The position numbers and the translations under genes are program-made. The notes below the pieces were generated by a model. That model searched no databases, was not told the origin of the DNA, and saw only the letters and a list, made by a program, of their open reading frames with translations. Positions 11,755-22,689 of a stretch of 64,000 nt of DNA are shown piece after piece. How positions within the stretch are numbered: the stretch's first letter is position 1; each line of letters starts with the position of its first letter. Location: the NCBI GenBank assembly GCA_037974335.1, contig CM075760.1, positions 27,565,902 through 27,629,901 of the forward strand, read 5' to 3'. The DNA is from Prionace glauca (lineage: Eukaryota > Chordata > Chondrichthyes > Carcharhiniformes > Carcharhinidae).

Positions 11755-12465
11755 GACGTTGCTGGCCTAGTCAGTATTTGTTGCCTATTCCTCATTGCCT
11801 TCACTAAACTGGTGGTAAGCTACCTTCTTGAATTGCTGTAGATCCTGTGGTGCAGATACCCATACAGTCCTGTGACAGAGGGAGTTCTGGGATCACGGTC
11901 CCGCGACTGTGATGGAAGGATGATATATTTCCACATCAGGTATATGACTAACTTGGAGGGGAATTTATAGGTGATATTTCCTGGTAACTGTTACCCTGTT
12001 CTTGCAAATAGCAACCCACCCTGTGGCTTTTTAAGGAGCCTTGGTGAGGTTCGGAAGTGAAACTTGTAGATGGTACATAATGATGCTCTGTGTGGTGCTG
12101 GGGGTGAACATTTGCAAATGTTATTCCTGTCAAGCCGGCTGCTTTGGCCTGAATGGGATGAAGATTTTTGAATGTTGTTTGAGCTGTTTGAGCTTCAAGT
12201 AAGTGGAGAGAACCGTTTTTGTCCCCTAATATGTGTCGTGCAGCTGGTGCACAGGTTTGGGGAGTTAGGAGGTGGGTTACTCACAGCAGGCTGAGCTGAT
12301 ATTCCAGCTGGAGCATGTATATACCCAGCTAACATAGCGATTAGCCAATGGTAACCTCGAAGATGTTGTTACTTGTTGATTCAGTGTTGCAATATCATTG
12401 AGTGACAAGGGGCAACGGTCAGATTCCCCCTTTTTGGAGATGGTCATCGCCTGACGCCAATATTA
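11755..12465 (-). mobile_element. LINE relic, antisense (same family as 3985-5128)
   Basis: The antisense text 'cattgccttcactaaactgg', 'gagggagttctgggatcacg' and 'ttggagatggtcatcgcctg' matches the family seen at 20720 and 30878. The downstream part of that family, at 3985, begins about where this copy ends. There is no open frame. The 'caccaattgccatccattta' sequence just upstream (11655) recurs at 20630, which suggests that this part was duplicated together with the Ig flanks. Confidence 0.6.
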
Positions 12466-12477
12466 CCAATAATTCTC

Positions 12478-12548
12478 CATTCACAAAAATAAATAGTAAA
12501 AATTCATAAAAATAAATAAAAATAAATAAATTCTCAAAAATAAATAAT
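12478..12548. repeat. (AAATA)n-like A/T-rich repeat
   Basis: Repeated 'aaataaataaaaa' units precede the next CR1 copy. Simple sequence only. Confidence 0.85.
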
Positions 12549-13128
12549 AGTGGGAGGATTACTTTTTCTAGGGCGAAAAGCTGCAGCATGCTATGGTGCA
12601 GAGGGACCTGGGGGTCCTTGTGCATGAGTCGCAAAAACCCAGTCTGCAGGTGCAGCACGTGATCAGGAAGGCGAATGGAATGCTGGCCTTCACAGCGAGG
12701 GGGAAAGGATAGAAAAGTAGGGAGGTCTTGCTGCAACTATACAGGGTACTGCTGAGGCCGCAGCTGGAGTACTGTGTGCAGTTTTGGGCACCGCACCTGC
12801 ACAAAGATATTTTGGCCTTGGAGGGAATGCAGAGGAGGTTCACTAGGCTGATACCGGAGATGAGGGGGTTGAACTTTGAAGAGAGGCTGAATAGACTGGG
12901 TCTGTACTCGTTGGAATTTAGAAGTTTGAGGGGGGATCTTATCGAGACGTATAAGATAATGAAGGGGATGGATAGGGTAGAGGTAGAGAGATTCTTCCCT
13001 CTCAGAAAGGACAGCAGGACTAGAGGGCACAGCCTCAAGATAGGGGGGGGGGGGGGGGCGGCAGTTTAGAATGAAGTTGAGGAGGAACTTCTTCACTCAA
13101 AGGGTGGTGAATCTCTGGAATTAAATTA
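12549..13128 (+). mobile_element. CR1 LINE, 3' third
   Basis: It starts at the 'RGEKLQHA' point of the ORF and continues through 'LQLYRVLLRPQLEYCVQFWAPHLHKD' (open piece 12728-13069), with a stop near 12710 and a G homopolymer at 13042-13057. The ORF-end portion 'cttcttcactcaaagggtgg' is followed directly by a TTAAA microsatellite in place of the tail. Same subfamily as the 6795 copy. Confidence 0.8.
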
Positions 13129-13153
13129 AATTAAATTAAATTAAATTAAATTG
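13120..13153. repeat. (TTAAA)n microsatellite
   Basis: About seven TTAAA units at the junction between a CR1 fragment and a SINE. Confidence 0.95.
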
Positions 13154-13310
13154 AGATTAAATCCGACCATGGCAGCAGGTGGAATTTGAATTCAATCAAT
13201 AAATTTTGATTCATACTGATAGCGACGAGATAACCCTCTGATTCCCCAATGAAGGGCATGTGCCATCCCTACTTGGTCTCAGCAGGGTGTAACTCAAGAT
13301 GGACCGCCAT
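13154..13310 (+). mobile_element. SINE family 2 fragment (older than the duplication)
   Basis: The text 'gcaggtggaatttgaattc' to 'gaagggcatgtgccatccct' is the body of family 2. The equivalent SINE stands at 22680-22900 in copy B at the same relative place, so it was inserted before the two flanks duplicated. Confidence 0.6.
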
Positions 13311-14715
13311 ATATATAACTGGGCAATGCCTTCTGAGATGCCCTAACACACCACTCAGCTGAAAAGGAATTAAGCACAGGAAACAAATGTTGTTCTTTCC
13401 AGAGACCCCCACGTCCCATGGAAGAATAAAGTGAAATAAAACACCAGCCTACATATTTATGCAGTATAAGATATATCACCTCTCTGAATCAACTCTCACA
13501 ATCTGCCTGTATTTATTTCTATCCATCCATCACAATGTATTGTTGGGTTGGAGAGATCATCATTGTTACTAACAAGGTGCCAGAGAATCTGGGTAGCTTT
13601 CTTTTCCAATGAAATGGGAAGCATTCATATCGGTTCACAGCTTTAAAAATAATAATTTAGATTGCCTCCAGTTGTTGCTGGGCAGATTTGTTTATAAATA
13701 GGCTCTATTGACAATGCTAAAAGTTTGAAGTTGGCTTGCAGCCAACTGTTCAGTACTAAGGAAACAGATCTTTGACTTACTGAACAAACACCGTCAGATG
13801 CTTCCTGTAAATATCTTCGGGCAGTTGGCAGCACGTTGGACTGCTGCCAAATACTGCGTGGGACAGATTAACGTGAATATGTAAGGATTAAATGGGACTT
13901 ATCCAGTTATACAATAAATGCTTGATTCCCATAATAAAGACACGTTTTTAAATGGTATTCCTTCCTCGAAAATATTTTAAGGGCAGCACTGTGATTAAAC
14001 AATATGGCGAACGAGTAAATTGGCCAGATGCTATTTCATTTGTATAACTTCCAAATAAATGTCCTTCCAACAATTAAAGCCACTTTGTGAGTAACGTCAT
14101 TACCTGCAAGGAAGAGATTTTGACCTCCCCACCCCCTCAGTCCAATGAGATCAGTGCAATGGCCCCAAAATGAAAATAATTAAAACTAAAATAATATCAT
14201 ACAATTGTCTTGAAAAGCGCGGATTCCTGGAATATTCTCAGTGTTCTGCACCTCTTTAAAAAGACAACCTCTCTTATACCTGATCAGCACCATGTTCTGT
14301 TGTCCAGCACAATCTGATTTCGATTAATTAACAGTCGCTCTCATAGCTGCCAATGAGCGAAGAATCGGCCTGGTTTAGTGGAAGACAAAACATTTATTTT
14401 TTGTGATATTGTGCAATATCCACAAAGTCCTAATATCCTCAGTTCCCACTACCAGTGAATGTTCTACAGCCGGTGGCCAATAAAATGAGCAGCAATGATT
14501 TGGATGTTGACAAAGAACTTTCCTGATCACCGTGTCCATTCGGATTCTATAAATTCTCTGTCAAAGGTTGATGTCGATGTCATGTTTCCCTGTCAGCTCA
14601 ATTAATTATAAGTCCACCAGTTTTCTTTCAGTGTTAATTTTCACAGGGTAAAGGAGCCTTTGGGGAAATCTAACGTGTAATATTGCATCACATGAGGATT
14701 GTCCTTTTTGAATTA

Positions 14716-15017
14716 ATTTGTGGATGGCATGGTGGCATATATGTTAGGGTTTCTGCCTCAAAGCGCCAGGGACCCGGGTTCAACTCCCGGTTTATGTCTG
14801 TCTGTGTGGAGTCTGCATATTCTCCAATTGCTTGCTCATTTACTCACATTGTTCAAGGATATGCCGCTTAGGTTGATCCACGATGATGAATTGTCCAATC
14901 GTGACAAGAGAATTAGCAGGGAATATAAGTGGGGTGATGGGGATAGACTGAGGTGGGAATGTTGTGGGTTTGGGCCTGTTAGGCTAAAAGGCCTTCTTCT
15001 GCTCTGTAATGATTCTA
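14716..15017 (+). mobile_element. SINE family 1 with tRNA-like head and CR1-like tail
   Basis: The head 'ggcatggtggcatatatgtt' stands for the A box, and 'gggttcaactcccgg' (14776-14790) is a good RNA polymerase III B box. The body 'gtctgtgtggagtctgcata' follows. The end, 'aaaaggccttcttctgctct' plus 'gtaatgattctatgg', is CR1-like. The copy is absent from the matching place in duplicate B, so it post-dates the duplication. It is not a tRNA gene. Confidence 0.75.
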
Positions 15018-15345
15018 TGGACATGGGCACCTTTGACTGTTCAGAATTTATTGCCTACTTCTTGTCCGAAGGCAGTGAGAGCCAATCACATTGCTGTGGC
15101 TCTTGGATCACACATAGGCCAGACCAGGTAAGGACGGCAGATTCCCTTCTCTAAAATACATTAGTGAAGCAGGTAGGTTTTTACACAATCGACAATGATA
15201 TCATGACCATAAGTGGATTCTTATTTCCAGATGCTTTTTTTACTGAATTTAAATCCCACCATCTGTGGTGGTGGGATTCGAAGTCAGGTCCTGAGAACAT
15301 TAGTTAAGTTTGTGCATTAATTGCCTCGCGATAACATGATGCCAT
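15018..15345 (-). mobile_element. SINE family 2, antisense
   Basis: In reverse it shows the family-2 order: 'tgggattcgaagtcaggtcc' is the head end, then 'aatttaaatcccaccatctg', 'gattcttatttccagatg' and 'gctcttggatcacacatagg'. It abuts the preceding SINE and is also absent from copy B. Confidence 0.7.
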
Positions 15346-15747
15346 TTCTTCCCTCCTTTTTGTATCCAGTCCCAAATTACAGTGACAGCTACCCATCCCT
15401 GAAATAAAATTATTCCAGCAATTAGTTACATAAATCGATAATAATTCTTCAAATGGATTATATTTTTGCTGCAATGTGCAAATCAGACTGACGTTTTTAC
15501 CCCGATAAGGTCATGTTATCTTCTTTATGTCTATTCTCTTGTGAAGGGGGGTACAGAATTAAGGGACTTGATTTACAATCAAAGTGCTTTTTCTCTATAA
15601 CAGAGGCTCAAATATAATTTCACCTTTTGGAGTGGCAGAGACGTTCCAATGGATCTCACTCTTTCTGCCTCAGTGTTAGGCTGTCTGTTGAATATTCCAG
15701 TGTCAGCAATCAATTCACTGGGAATAATCCTCGATGTTTTTTGATAT

Positions 15748-16046
15748 ATTTTATTTGATTTATTATTACCACACATATTAGTACACCGTCTTGCGCACTA
15801 TACAGACAGAGCATACTGTGCATAGAGAAGGAAGGGAGAGAGTGAAGAATATTATGTTGTAGTCATAGCTCGGGTCTAGAAAAATATCAATTTAATGCGA
15901 GGTAGATCCATTCAAAATTCTGGTTGCAGCTGTAAAGAAATTGTTTCTGAGTCGGTTTGTAGTGTCTTCAGATTTTGTTTTTACCTAGTCCCTGATGGAA
16001 AAAGGTGAGAGAGTGTGTCTGGGGTGAGTTGTGTTTTCTTTTCATA
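15748..16046. mobile_element. Insertion between intron and FR1 of the VH pseudogene
   Basis: About 300 bp starts at 'tttatttgatttattattac', where the live copy has its splice acceptor, and includes 'ttaatgcgaggtagatccat' and 'ctgatggaaaaaggtgagag'. It has no counterpart in the live copy. I take it for an interspersed repeat of unknown class. Confidence 0.55.
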
Positions 16047-16302
16047 GCTTTTGTTTAAAGTGTCGAATCGGAGGTTGTGTTGACTCAGCCAGAGGCAGAA
16101 ACCGGGCATCCCTGAGGCTCCCTGAGACTGAGCTGTAAAGACAAAATGTTCAATATGGGCAGCAACTGGATGGTCTGGGTCCGACCAGTCCCTGATAGTG
16201 TTTATAGTCTCTCCTTCAGTATGATAGTCTTGGATCAACCCACAATTCCTCCGTCCCAGAGATTCAGAATCAATTTATTCCACCCAAAGACACTTAAAAC
16301 AA

Positions 16303-16441
16303 CGTGAAGAGAAATTGCTGGACAGTCTCAGGACATCTGGACTCGAAACGTCAGCTGTTCCCTCTTCTTACAAATATTGCCAGGCCTGCTGAGATTTTCC
16401 AGCATTTTCTCTTTGGGTTTGAATTCCAGAATCCACAGAAT
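16303..16441. mobile_element. SINE-like insertion in FR3 of the VH pseudogene
   Basis: The inserted text contains 'cgaaacgtcagctgttccct' and 'gctgagattttccagcattt', a piece also seen in reverse at about 21003-21120. It is flanked by 'acttaaaacaac' (about 16292-16303) and 'acttcaaacaac' (about 16451-16462). These are two versions of the same FR3 bases and look like a target-site duplication. Confidence 0.65.
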
Positions 16442-16475
16442 TGTTTTTATACTTCAAACAACATCTTCTCTTTGC

Positions 16476-17164
16476 AAATAACTATAAACCGAGTATTCCT
16501 ATCTTTCCCCTGACTGTCCTACACAGACTCCAGTTCCATGTGATGAAAATAACCCTTCACCACCACTGAAATATCCGAGAAAGCCACCCAGTTCTATTAA
16601 ACCTGCAGTGGAAAGTCACCCATCCAGAGGGCAGGTTCCAGCAAGATGGTTCACAGTCACCAATTAATGTTAACTTTGTCAGTGACGCTCGCATCCAGAA
16701 ATTCAATAAAATCAGTGCAAATTGCTGCAGATTCCGGAAATCTAAAACTAAAACAGCAACAGTGCTCCTCAGCATCTCAATGGGTATCATCAGAGAGAGA
16801 GAGAACCAGATTCGTATTTAACATCAATGCCAGGATATCAAATCTCTTGATATAATTATGAATAGCAAATCTGTTCTGTCCAATGTCCGACCCAAAACCT
16901 CATTTGTCAAATAAAATCGCAAATTTGTTGGCCATTTATTACATCCAGGTTTTTGGGAGTTTGTGGTACGCAACTTACCTGGTTAGTTACAACATGGGGA
17001 CAGTGACTAAATTCAGCAAAGGTACCTCAGTGAGTTTTAATAACTTTGGGGCGACATGAAATCTGGTAAAATGTTCTATACATTCAAATTCCCCCATAAT
17101 TTGTAATACTTTGGAATCGCTGAGATTAATGTGAATATAATCACTGCTCTGCCTGATCTTGGAG
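16476..17164. other. Unassigned sequence with a weak repeat fragment
   Basis: No gene. A patch near 16705-16765 ('aaattgctgcagattccgga') resembles the repeat fragment at 21003-21050 in antisense. A GA run lies at 16794-16805. Confidence 0.4.
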
Positions 17165-17935
17165 GAAAAAATCATAGAATCCCTACAGTTCAACATGGTC
17201 ATTCGGTCCAATAACTCTGCAGCGGGCTCTCCAGCAGAGCATCCTACCTAGGCAAGCTTTCATCCGATCCGGGCAACCATACATATTCACAGGCTAATCC
17301 CCCGAACCTACACATTATTGGACACTAACAGGAAATTTAGCATAGACAATTTACATTGGGCCTGGGAAGGATGCTCTGCCGGATAGCAGACTTGATGAAC
17401 CGAATAAGAACATAAGAACATAAGAAATAGGAGCAGGAGTAGGCCATCTGGCCCCTCGAGCCTGCCCCGCCATTCAATAAGATCATGGCTGATCTGTCGT
17501 GACTCAGCTCCACCTTCCCGCCCTCTCCCCATAACCCTTAATCCCTTCTCTTATCAAAAATCCATCAACCCGTTTCTTAAAAATATTTAGCGAGGTAGCC
17601 TCCACCAGTTCAACGGGCAGAGAATTCCAGAGATTCACCACCCTTTGAGTGAAGAAGTTCCTCCTCAACTCTGTTCTAAACCGCCCCCCCTTTATCTTGA
17701 GGCTGTGCCCCCTAGTCCTACTGCTGCACTGTAGCGATTCTATGATTCTACTTTGCACACCATTGGGCGCGAAGGGGCAATTTATCACAGCCAACCCACC
17801 TAACCTGCACATCCTGGGACTGTGGAAGGAAACTGGAGCACTCGGAGGGAACCCACATGGATATGGATAGAATGTGAAAACCACACACAGTCACCCAATG
17901 TTAGAATCGGACCCGCTTCCCTGTCGCCTGTGAGA
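17165..17935 (-). mobile_element. SINE family 1, antisense, split by a CR1 copy
   Basis: The left part (17165-17405, 'atagaatccctacagttcaa', 'gaaatttagcatagacaatt') and the right part (17735-17935, 'cgattctatgattctac', 'ggaaggaaactggagcactc') are both antisense family-1 text. They enclose the CR1 fragment at 17408-17734. Confidence 0.55.
17408..17734 (-). mobile_element. CR1 LINE 3' end, antisense
   Basis: It opens with two 'aagaacataagaacat' tail units, then 'aggccatctggcccctcgag', 'gatcatggctgatctgtcgt' and the end of the ORF read in reverse (FFTQRVVNLWNSLPVELVEA on the minus strand). The frame from about 17504 stays open through the C-terminal part, so the insertion is fairly recent. Confidence 0.85.
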
Positions 17936-18704
17936 GAGCAAAAATAATTGTATCTCTTACTGATAACCACATTTTTTATTCTTCCCTCGTGTGAGTGTGA
18001 TCACTATTTGTGAAGGAATATTTCAGACATCAGATCTGTTTTTTTTATTTAACTTGTCGAGTTTAAACAGATTAAATCCTCAATCAGATTAACATTCAGT
18101 GGAATATAAGCCTGTTCACAGATACTTTATTAATTGTGACATCAGAACTTTCAGAACTAATTCTGAAATGAAATGTCTTATTTTATTGTAGTTAAGTACA
18201 GCCAGAGTTATGAATGTTCAAAAAGTTTTATTCATATTGAACCAACTGTTAAAATTCTTAAAATAAATCGCTATTTTGAGTTGAAACTGATCAATAAGTG
18301 ACGGTTTATCTGCTTTTTCTGTCATGAACATTTCATTGTAAACAGTGAGGTATTTATGTAAATAAATACAAGAATAGCAATTCCAAATTAGATTGTTGAC
18401 TGACAAAAACACAACAAATATTTCCCCACCAACACAGCACAGAAATAGAGGTAACCATGCAAATCAATCAACGGATTCCAGTAATGATTGTTTTTCAACA
18501 ATATTTATTCATCAGTTATGTGAGGAAAAATATCATGATGATATCTATGTTCAGAATTAGGAAATAATCCCTCTGATCCCGAAATGTAATGACACAGAAA
18601 ACACAGAACATCTCCCGTGTTTCATCTCTTTCTCTGTCTTTCTCCTGTCTGTTTCTGCGTCTTGTCTCTCCACGATGGTTCATCGTCTTCACTCCACAGC
18701 AAAA
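17936..18704. other. Unassigned AT-rich sequence
   Basis: AT-rich, with no gene or recognised repeat. Confidence 0.4.
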
Positions 18705-18775
18705 GAACATAAGAACGTAAGAAATGGGAGCAGGAGTAGGCCATCTAGCCCCTCGAGCCTGCCCCGGGTTCGATA
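18705..18775 (-). mobile_element. CR1 tail fragment, antisense
   Basis: The text 'agaacataagaacgtaagaa', 'ggagtaggccatctagcccc' is a truncated CR1 3' end, about 70 bp long. Confidence 0.75.
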
Positions 18776-19250
18776 AAATCAATGTTTGCCCAATGTATTC
18801 TCTCAGCCACAGGTACAGGTTTCTAAAAGAATATAATTCAATAAATAGGAATCCATGACTGAGATTTACTCTAAAAGATCTCTTGAGAAATCAATGATCT
18901 TGACATGCTTGAAACATTTTCTTCTGCACCTAACCTCGGTTCCACCTGGTGATAAGGATTCAATGTGGAATCTTTCCCTATATTTAGCCGGTGTTGTCCC
19001 TGTCCTTGGAGTATTTGACTGGACAGAGTAGAGGAATATTTACTCTGCGTCTGAACTCATTGTTCCTGGTTTATGAATGGTTGATATATCTTTGTCAGGG
19101 AAGATTTAATCCGTATCGAATCTCTGCTGTACGTGGCCTGGATGTGTTTTGTGGAACTGTGTGGACGGCTCTTTCTCCTATACCTAACACTAATTTAAAC
19201 CTGCCTCTTGGATCTCGGAAGGAAGAGTGCAGGAGAGATTTTACATAGAA
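18776..19250. other. Unassigned AT-rich sequence
   Basis: No gene or clear repeat was seen between the CR1 tail fragment and the tandem repeat that follows. Confidence 0.35.
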
Positions 19251-19885
19251 GAGTGTCCATGCTCTTTCTGCCTTAATTTTGTTTGAACAGATTTATAGAC
19301 GGAGTTTCACTCTGTTTATAGACAGTATAATGTTGTAAGAACGTTTGAATTGGATAGTTTAGAGGGAGATTCTCTTTGCATCTCACTCATGCTATTCCTG
19401 ATTTAGGAGTTATTAATTTGCCAGTACAGAGGGGACTTGGCATTCTGCAGCGAACCCCATGTTACTCCTGTCCTGTAAGAGTTTGATGGGAGAGCGGCCG
19501 TCTTTACAAATTTCATGGGGATTGAACCATTATCTTTATATTACAGTAAATTTACCCTGTGTCAGCTCGTATTATGAGCCATGCCTTCGTTTATTTTCCA
19601 CTGGACCCTAATTCATTCTACCTTGCATGTAGAATGTTATGTTGTCTGTCTTTGCACATAGTAAATTGGATATATTATCTGTCTGTACTAAATTAGACGC
19701 TGTCCCTGCTTATATTCTATGTCACTATGTTTCTGTTTATATTAAACGAGACATTGTCTCTGTTTATATTAATTTAGATCTCTCTCTGTTTGTATCGAAG
19801 TCGATGCAATCTTATTTATGCAATTGTCCATATCCACGTTTATATTGTATTAGACATGGTCTCAGTTTTTACTGCACTGGTCAAT
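19250..19885. repeat. Degenerate tandem repeat, unit about 26-30 bp
   Basis: Units of the form 'gtttatatta(a)ttagacattgtct' recur with heavy drift, for example 19733-19760, 19761-19787 and 19838-19864. Read in reverse they give 'aatataaacagagac', the vocabulary of the field at 1-2300. No gene is seen. Confidence 0.55.
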
Positions 19886-20719
19886 GCCAGTAATGATTAA
19901 AGTGGCTGGGAGAACACAATTCTCTGCATCCTTCTGCAAGGACAAACCGTGTGAGGTTTTGGACACTGGAAAAGAAATCTGAAATCTACTTCTGCTGGCT
20001 GCAGTGAAAGTGGATATCAAGTCCTGAGTAGCATTCACTGTCAATGAAGAACAAAAAAACAAAGAAAATTACAGCACAGTAAAATACTAGTGATCCAATA
20101 CTGCCCGTTTCTGGATCTTGCCTGATAACAATCTTTTTTATCCCAACATATTATCTCTTCTTCTCACAAAACCGTGGAGTAAAACAAACCTAATTCAAAG
20201 AGAGGCATAGTTAGTGCAGGAACAAAATTGCCACAGTGAAATATATATAGGGTGAGTATCAAATATTACATCACCAGAGAGAATGCCATGTGCAATGTAA
20301 ACTGAGCTCTGGTCTAGCAGAGTATTAACAGAGCCAGGCTGTATTTTAATATAAGCAGGGGCCTGGTTCAAGAAAATAGTAATGTGTTAGTGCCGAGTGC
20401 CATGTGGGGATGGTCAAATGCCAAATTCCAATCAGACCCATATCCCGTGAAATAAACATTTTTAAAAATAACATTGTCAAGTGAAATAAAACTGAGGCAG
20501 TGTCTCGCACAGTTTTACTGATATCGGAACTTCTTAGACATGAACTGAGACAGTGCTGAGTAATTAATGACACTGGACCGAATAAGGAGAATATACAAAA
20601 AAGTTCAGAAAGATAGTAATTATTTTCACCAATTACCATCCATTTGCAATTTAATAATTTCATTCACCAGATCTCATTCATATATAATGAGGAATATATT
20701 TACAATTACTCTGTGATAG
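19886..20719. other. AT-rich sequence with relics of the 1-2300 repeat field
   Basis: Fragments such as 'agcagagtattaacagagcc' and 'tgaactgagacagtgctgag' resemble the units at the window start. 20616-20660 ('caccaattaccatccatttg') resembles 11650-11690. No gene is supported. Confidence 0.4.
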
Positions 20720-20962
20720 GAAAGCGACGTTGCCTCGGCCTCCATTTATTCCCCATTGCTAATTGCATTCAGTAAGCTGGTGGTGAGCCGCCTTATTCAA
20801 TTGCTGCAGAACCTGCAGTGTAGGTACACCGACCGTGCTCTTAGGGAGGGTGTTCCTGGACTCCGACGCAGCGGAAGTAAAGGAGTTGTCCAAGTGATGT
20901 TTGTGAGTGTCTTGGAGAGGAATTTTCAGGCGAGGTTGTTCCAATTCCCCAGTTATCATCAA
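20720..20962 (-). mobile_element. LINE relic fragment, antisense
   Basis: The text 'cattcagtaagctggtggtg', 'agggagggtgttcctggact' is the same antisense LINE family as 11755-12465 and occupies a similar place relative to the Ig flank. Confidence 0.6.
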
Positions 20963-21002
20963 TTCATACAGATAAACAATTAGTTCACCAATTATGTTCA
21001 TC

Positions 21003-21135
21003 AGTTTGATAAAAGCAAAATACTGCAGATTCTGGAAACTGAAACAAAAATAATGAATGTTGGAAAAACTCAACGGGTCTGATAGCATGTGTGGCGAGAG
21101 AATAGAGCCAACGTTTCGAGTCAGTGTGATTTTTT
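21003..21135. mobile_element. Interspersed repeat fragment
   Basis: The text 'atactgcagattctggaaac' to 'aacgtttcgagtcagtgtga' is the reverse complement of the insertion found in the VH pseudogene at 16303-16441. It ends in a T run. Confidence 0.55.
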
Positions 21136-21383
21136 TTTGTTATTTGGAGGAAATTGAAGAGAGTGATGACATTGAGAAATGATGTGGGTGGATAGGGATT
21201 AGGATTTTTTTAGGGTATAGTTCGTGATTGAGATGTTGATTAGTTTAGGGTGAAGAAGTCTGTTATGATATTTGGGATCACTCTGTGAATTGATGCAGCT
21301 TGTGTGTGTGTCTGGAAATAGTGTCTATTATTTCTGTTCTTCCCATCTCACAGGAAATTTATGCAACTTCCTTGACAATAGCG

Positions 21384-21565
21384 TGCAGAACTTTCAGAAT
21401 ATTCCAGGAATCCCCGGTGTTCATGTCAGTTTTATGATGTTGTTTTAATATTATTTCATGTCATTACACCGATTTTACTTCACTGGGGAACTGGGCCCAC
21501 CAACATCTCTCTCTCGCATTTCATGAAGTGATTAATAAACAGACTTTAATTATTGGAATGAAATT
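21384..21565 (-). repeat. Inverted duplicate arm of the VH upstream region
   Basis: These 182 bases are the reverse complement of 23633-23814, with about five mismatches by eye and no indel. Homology stops sharply at the left side, where the sequence changes to 'cttgacaatagcg', and fades to the right after 21566. Confidence 0.9.
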
Positions 21566-21662
21566 CAAAGTGATGATATAAATGAAACAACCTGTACTTC
21601 ATGTGAAGTTACTGAATCTTTAAATTCCGATTCAGTATTACATTGTTTTGGGAAATAATGTG

Positions 21663-22112
21663 ACATAAGAACATAAGAACATAAGAAATAGGAGCAGGAG
21701 TGGGCCATCTGGCCCTTCGAGCCTGCCCCGCCATTCAATAAGATCATGGCTGATCTGTCGTGGCTCAGTTCCACATTCCCGCCCTCTCCCCATAACCCTT
21801 AATCCCCTCGCTTATCAAAAACCCATCAACCCGCGTCTTAAAAATATTTAGCGAGGCAGCCTCCACCACTTCAACGGGCAGAGAATTACAGAGATTCACC
21901 ACCCTTTGACTGAAGAAATTCTTCCTCAACTCCGTTGGAAACCGCCCTCCCCCCTTTATCTTGAGGCTGTGCCCCCTAGTCCTACTGTCCTTTCTGAGCT
22001 GGAAGAGTCTTTCCACCTTTATCCTATCCATCCCATTCATCATCTCATACGTCTCAATGAGATCTCTCCTCATTCTTCTAAACTCCAACGAGTACAAGCC
22101 TAGTACAAGCCT
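21663..22112 (-). mobile_element. CR1 LINE 3' end, antisense
   Basis: Three 'ataagaac' tail units open it. On the minus strand the C-terminal ORF is open at 21765-22097 (LEFRRMRRDLIETYEMMNG to SLPVEVVEAASLNIFKTRVD). It is a young, 5'-truncated copy close to the 7500-7895 and 17408 copies. Confidence 0.87.
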
Positions 22113-22689
22113 ACAAGTGACACTTGTAGTTTTCCAGTAAGTTTCGCAAATATTTCTGTTGCCACCTTATTTACTTTTCACCCTGTTGCCTTCACTAATT
22201 TGGGTGAGGGTGTGTTGATTAATTTGTTGTATATGAAAGAGCCAGTATTTTATATTGTACAATCATTCCTCCTCAACCATATCATGCTCTCTCTTTCTGT
22301 CCTGGATTTGAAGATTCAGCATCAGCAGAGAAATGAACCATGCGAACTGCAGGAAAATCTCCCCCTACTCTTCAAGAGGATCAGCTTGCTAACTCCCGAG
22401 AAATGTATTTCACCCAGACACTCTGGAAGGATTGAAGGTATTAGATGGGCACACATTGAATAAAGGAGTTGTTTCAATTTATGAAGTAGTCAAACACAAA
22501 TATGGAAATATAGAACAACATCATTCAGCACCATTTATCAATGAATCCACCAGTCCGTTCACTAATTCCTCAATCAAAATATTCAGGCATCCAACAGTCA
22601 TTCATCCATCAGTCATTCAAATGCCATTCATTCCTGTGTCAACACAGTCATACATTTATTGTTTGTGTAGATGGTGACATCAATTATTT
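22113..22689. other. Unassigned sequence
   Basis: No gene. A run of 'cattcatccatcagtcattc' words near 22600-22640 is weakly repetitive. Confidence 0.4.

Larger units (their letters stand above)
13154..16475 (+). repeat. Segmental duplicate A of the IgM 5' flank (decayed)
   Basis: The order of landmarks matches the flank of the live VH at 22690-25310: the SINE start; 'tctgtccgtccatcacaat'-type text (13530 vs 23095); 'ggtgccagagaa(t/g)' (13577 vs 23156); 'ggattcctggaatattct' (14220 vs 23785); 'ccggtggccaataaa/gag' (14470 vs 24045); 'cagtgacagctaccc' (15382 vs 24300); the V intron (15665 vs 24960); and V itself. Copy A carries two extra SINEs (14716-15345) and insertions in V. It is a tandem duplicate, about 9.3-9.6 kb upstream of copy B, that has lost function. 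Confidence 0.75.
15600..16475 (+). pseudogene. VH pseudogene of a decayed upstream IgM cluster
   Basis: The leader-V intron is recognisable at about 15665-15745 ('tcagtgttaggctgt..', 'cagcaatcaattcactggga'). After a roughly 300-bp insertion, framework 1 resumes at about 16053 with 'cggaggttgtgttgactcag' and 'aggcagaaaccgggcatccc', giving the VLTQPEAE-type start. The CDR1-FR2 region reaches about 16190 (MVWVRP), after which it is poorly conserved. An FR3 piece 'aaagacacttaaaacaac' is interrupted by a SINE (about 16305-16440) and resumes as 'acttcaaacaacatcttctc'. No intact splice acceptor, FR4-proximal end or RSS remains. The live VH at 25051 is its closest relative in the window. Confidence 0.85.

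Noticed and set aside
14725-14795. tRNA gene with a good B box
   Set aside because: It is the head of a SINE; the body and CR1-like tail follow and no cloverleaf with an anticodon stem is clear.
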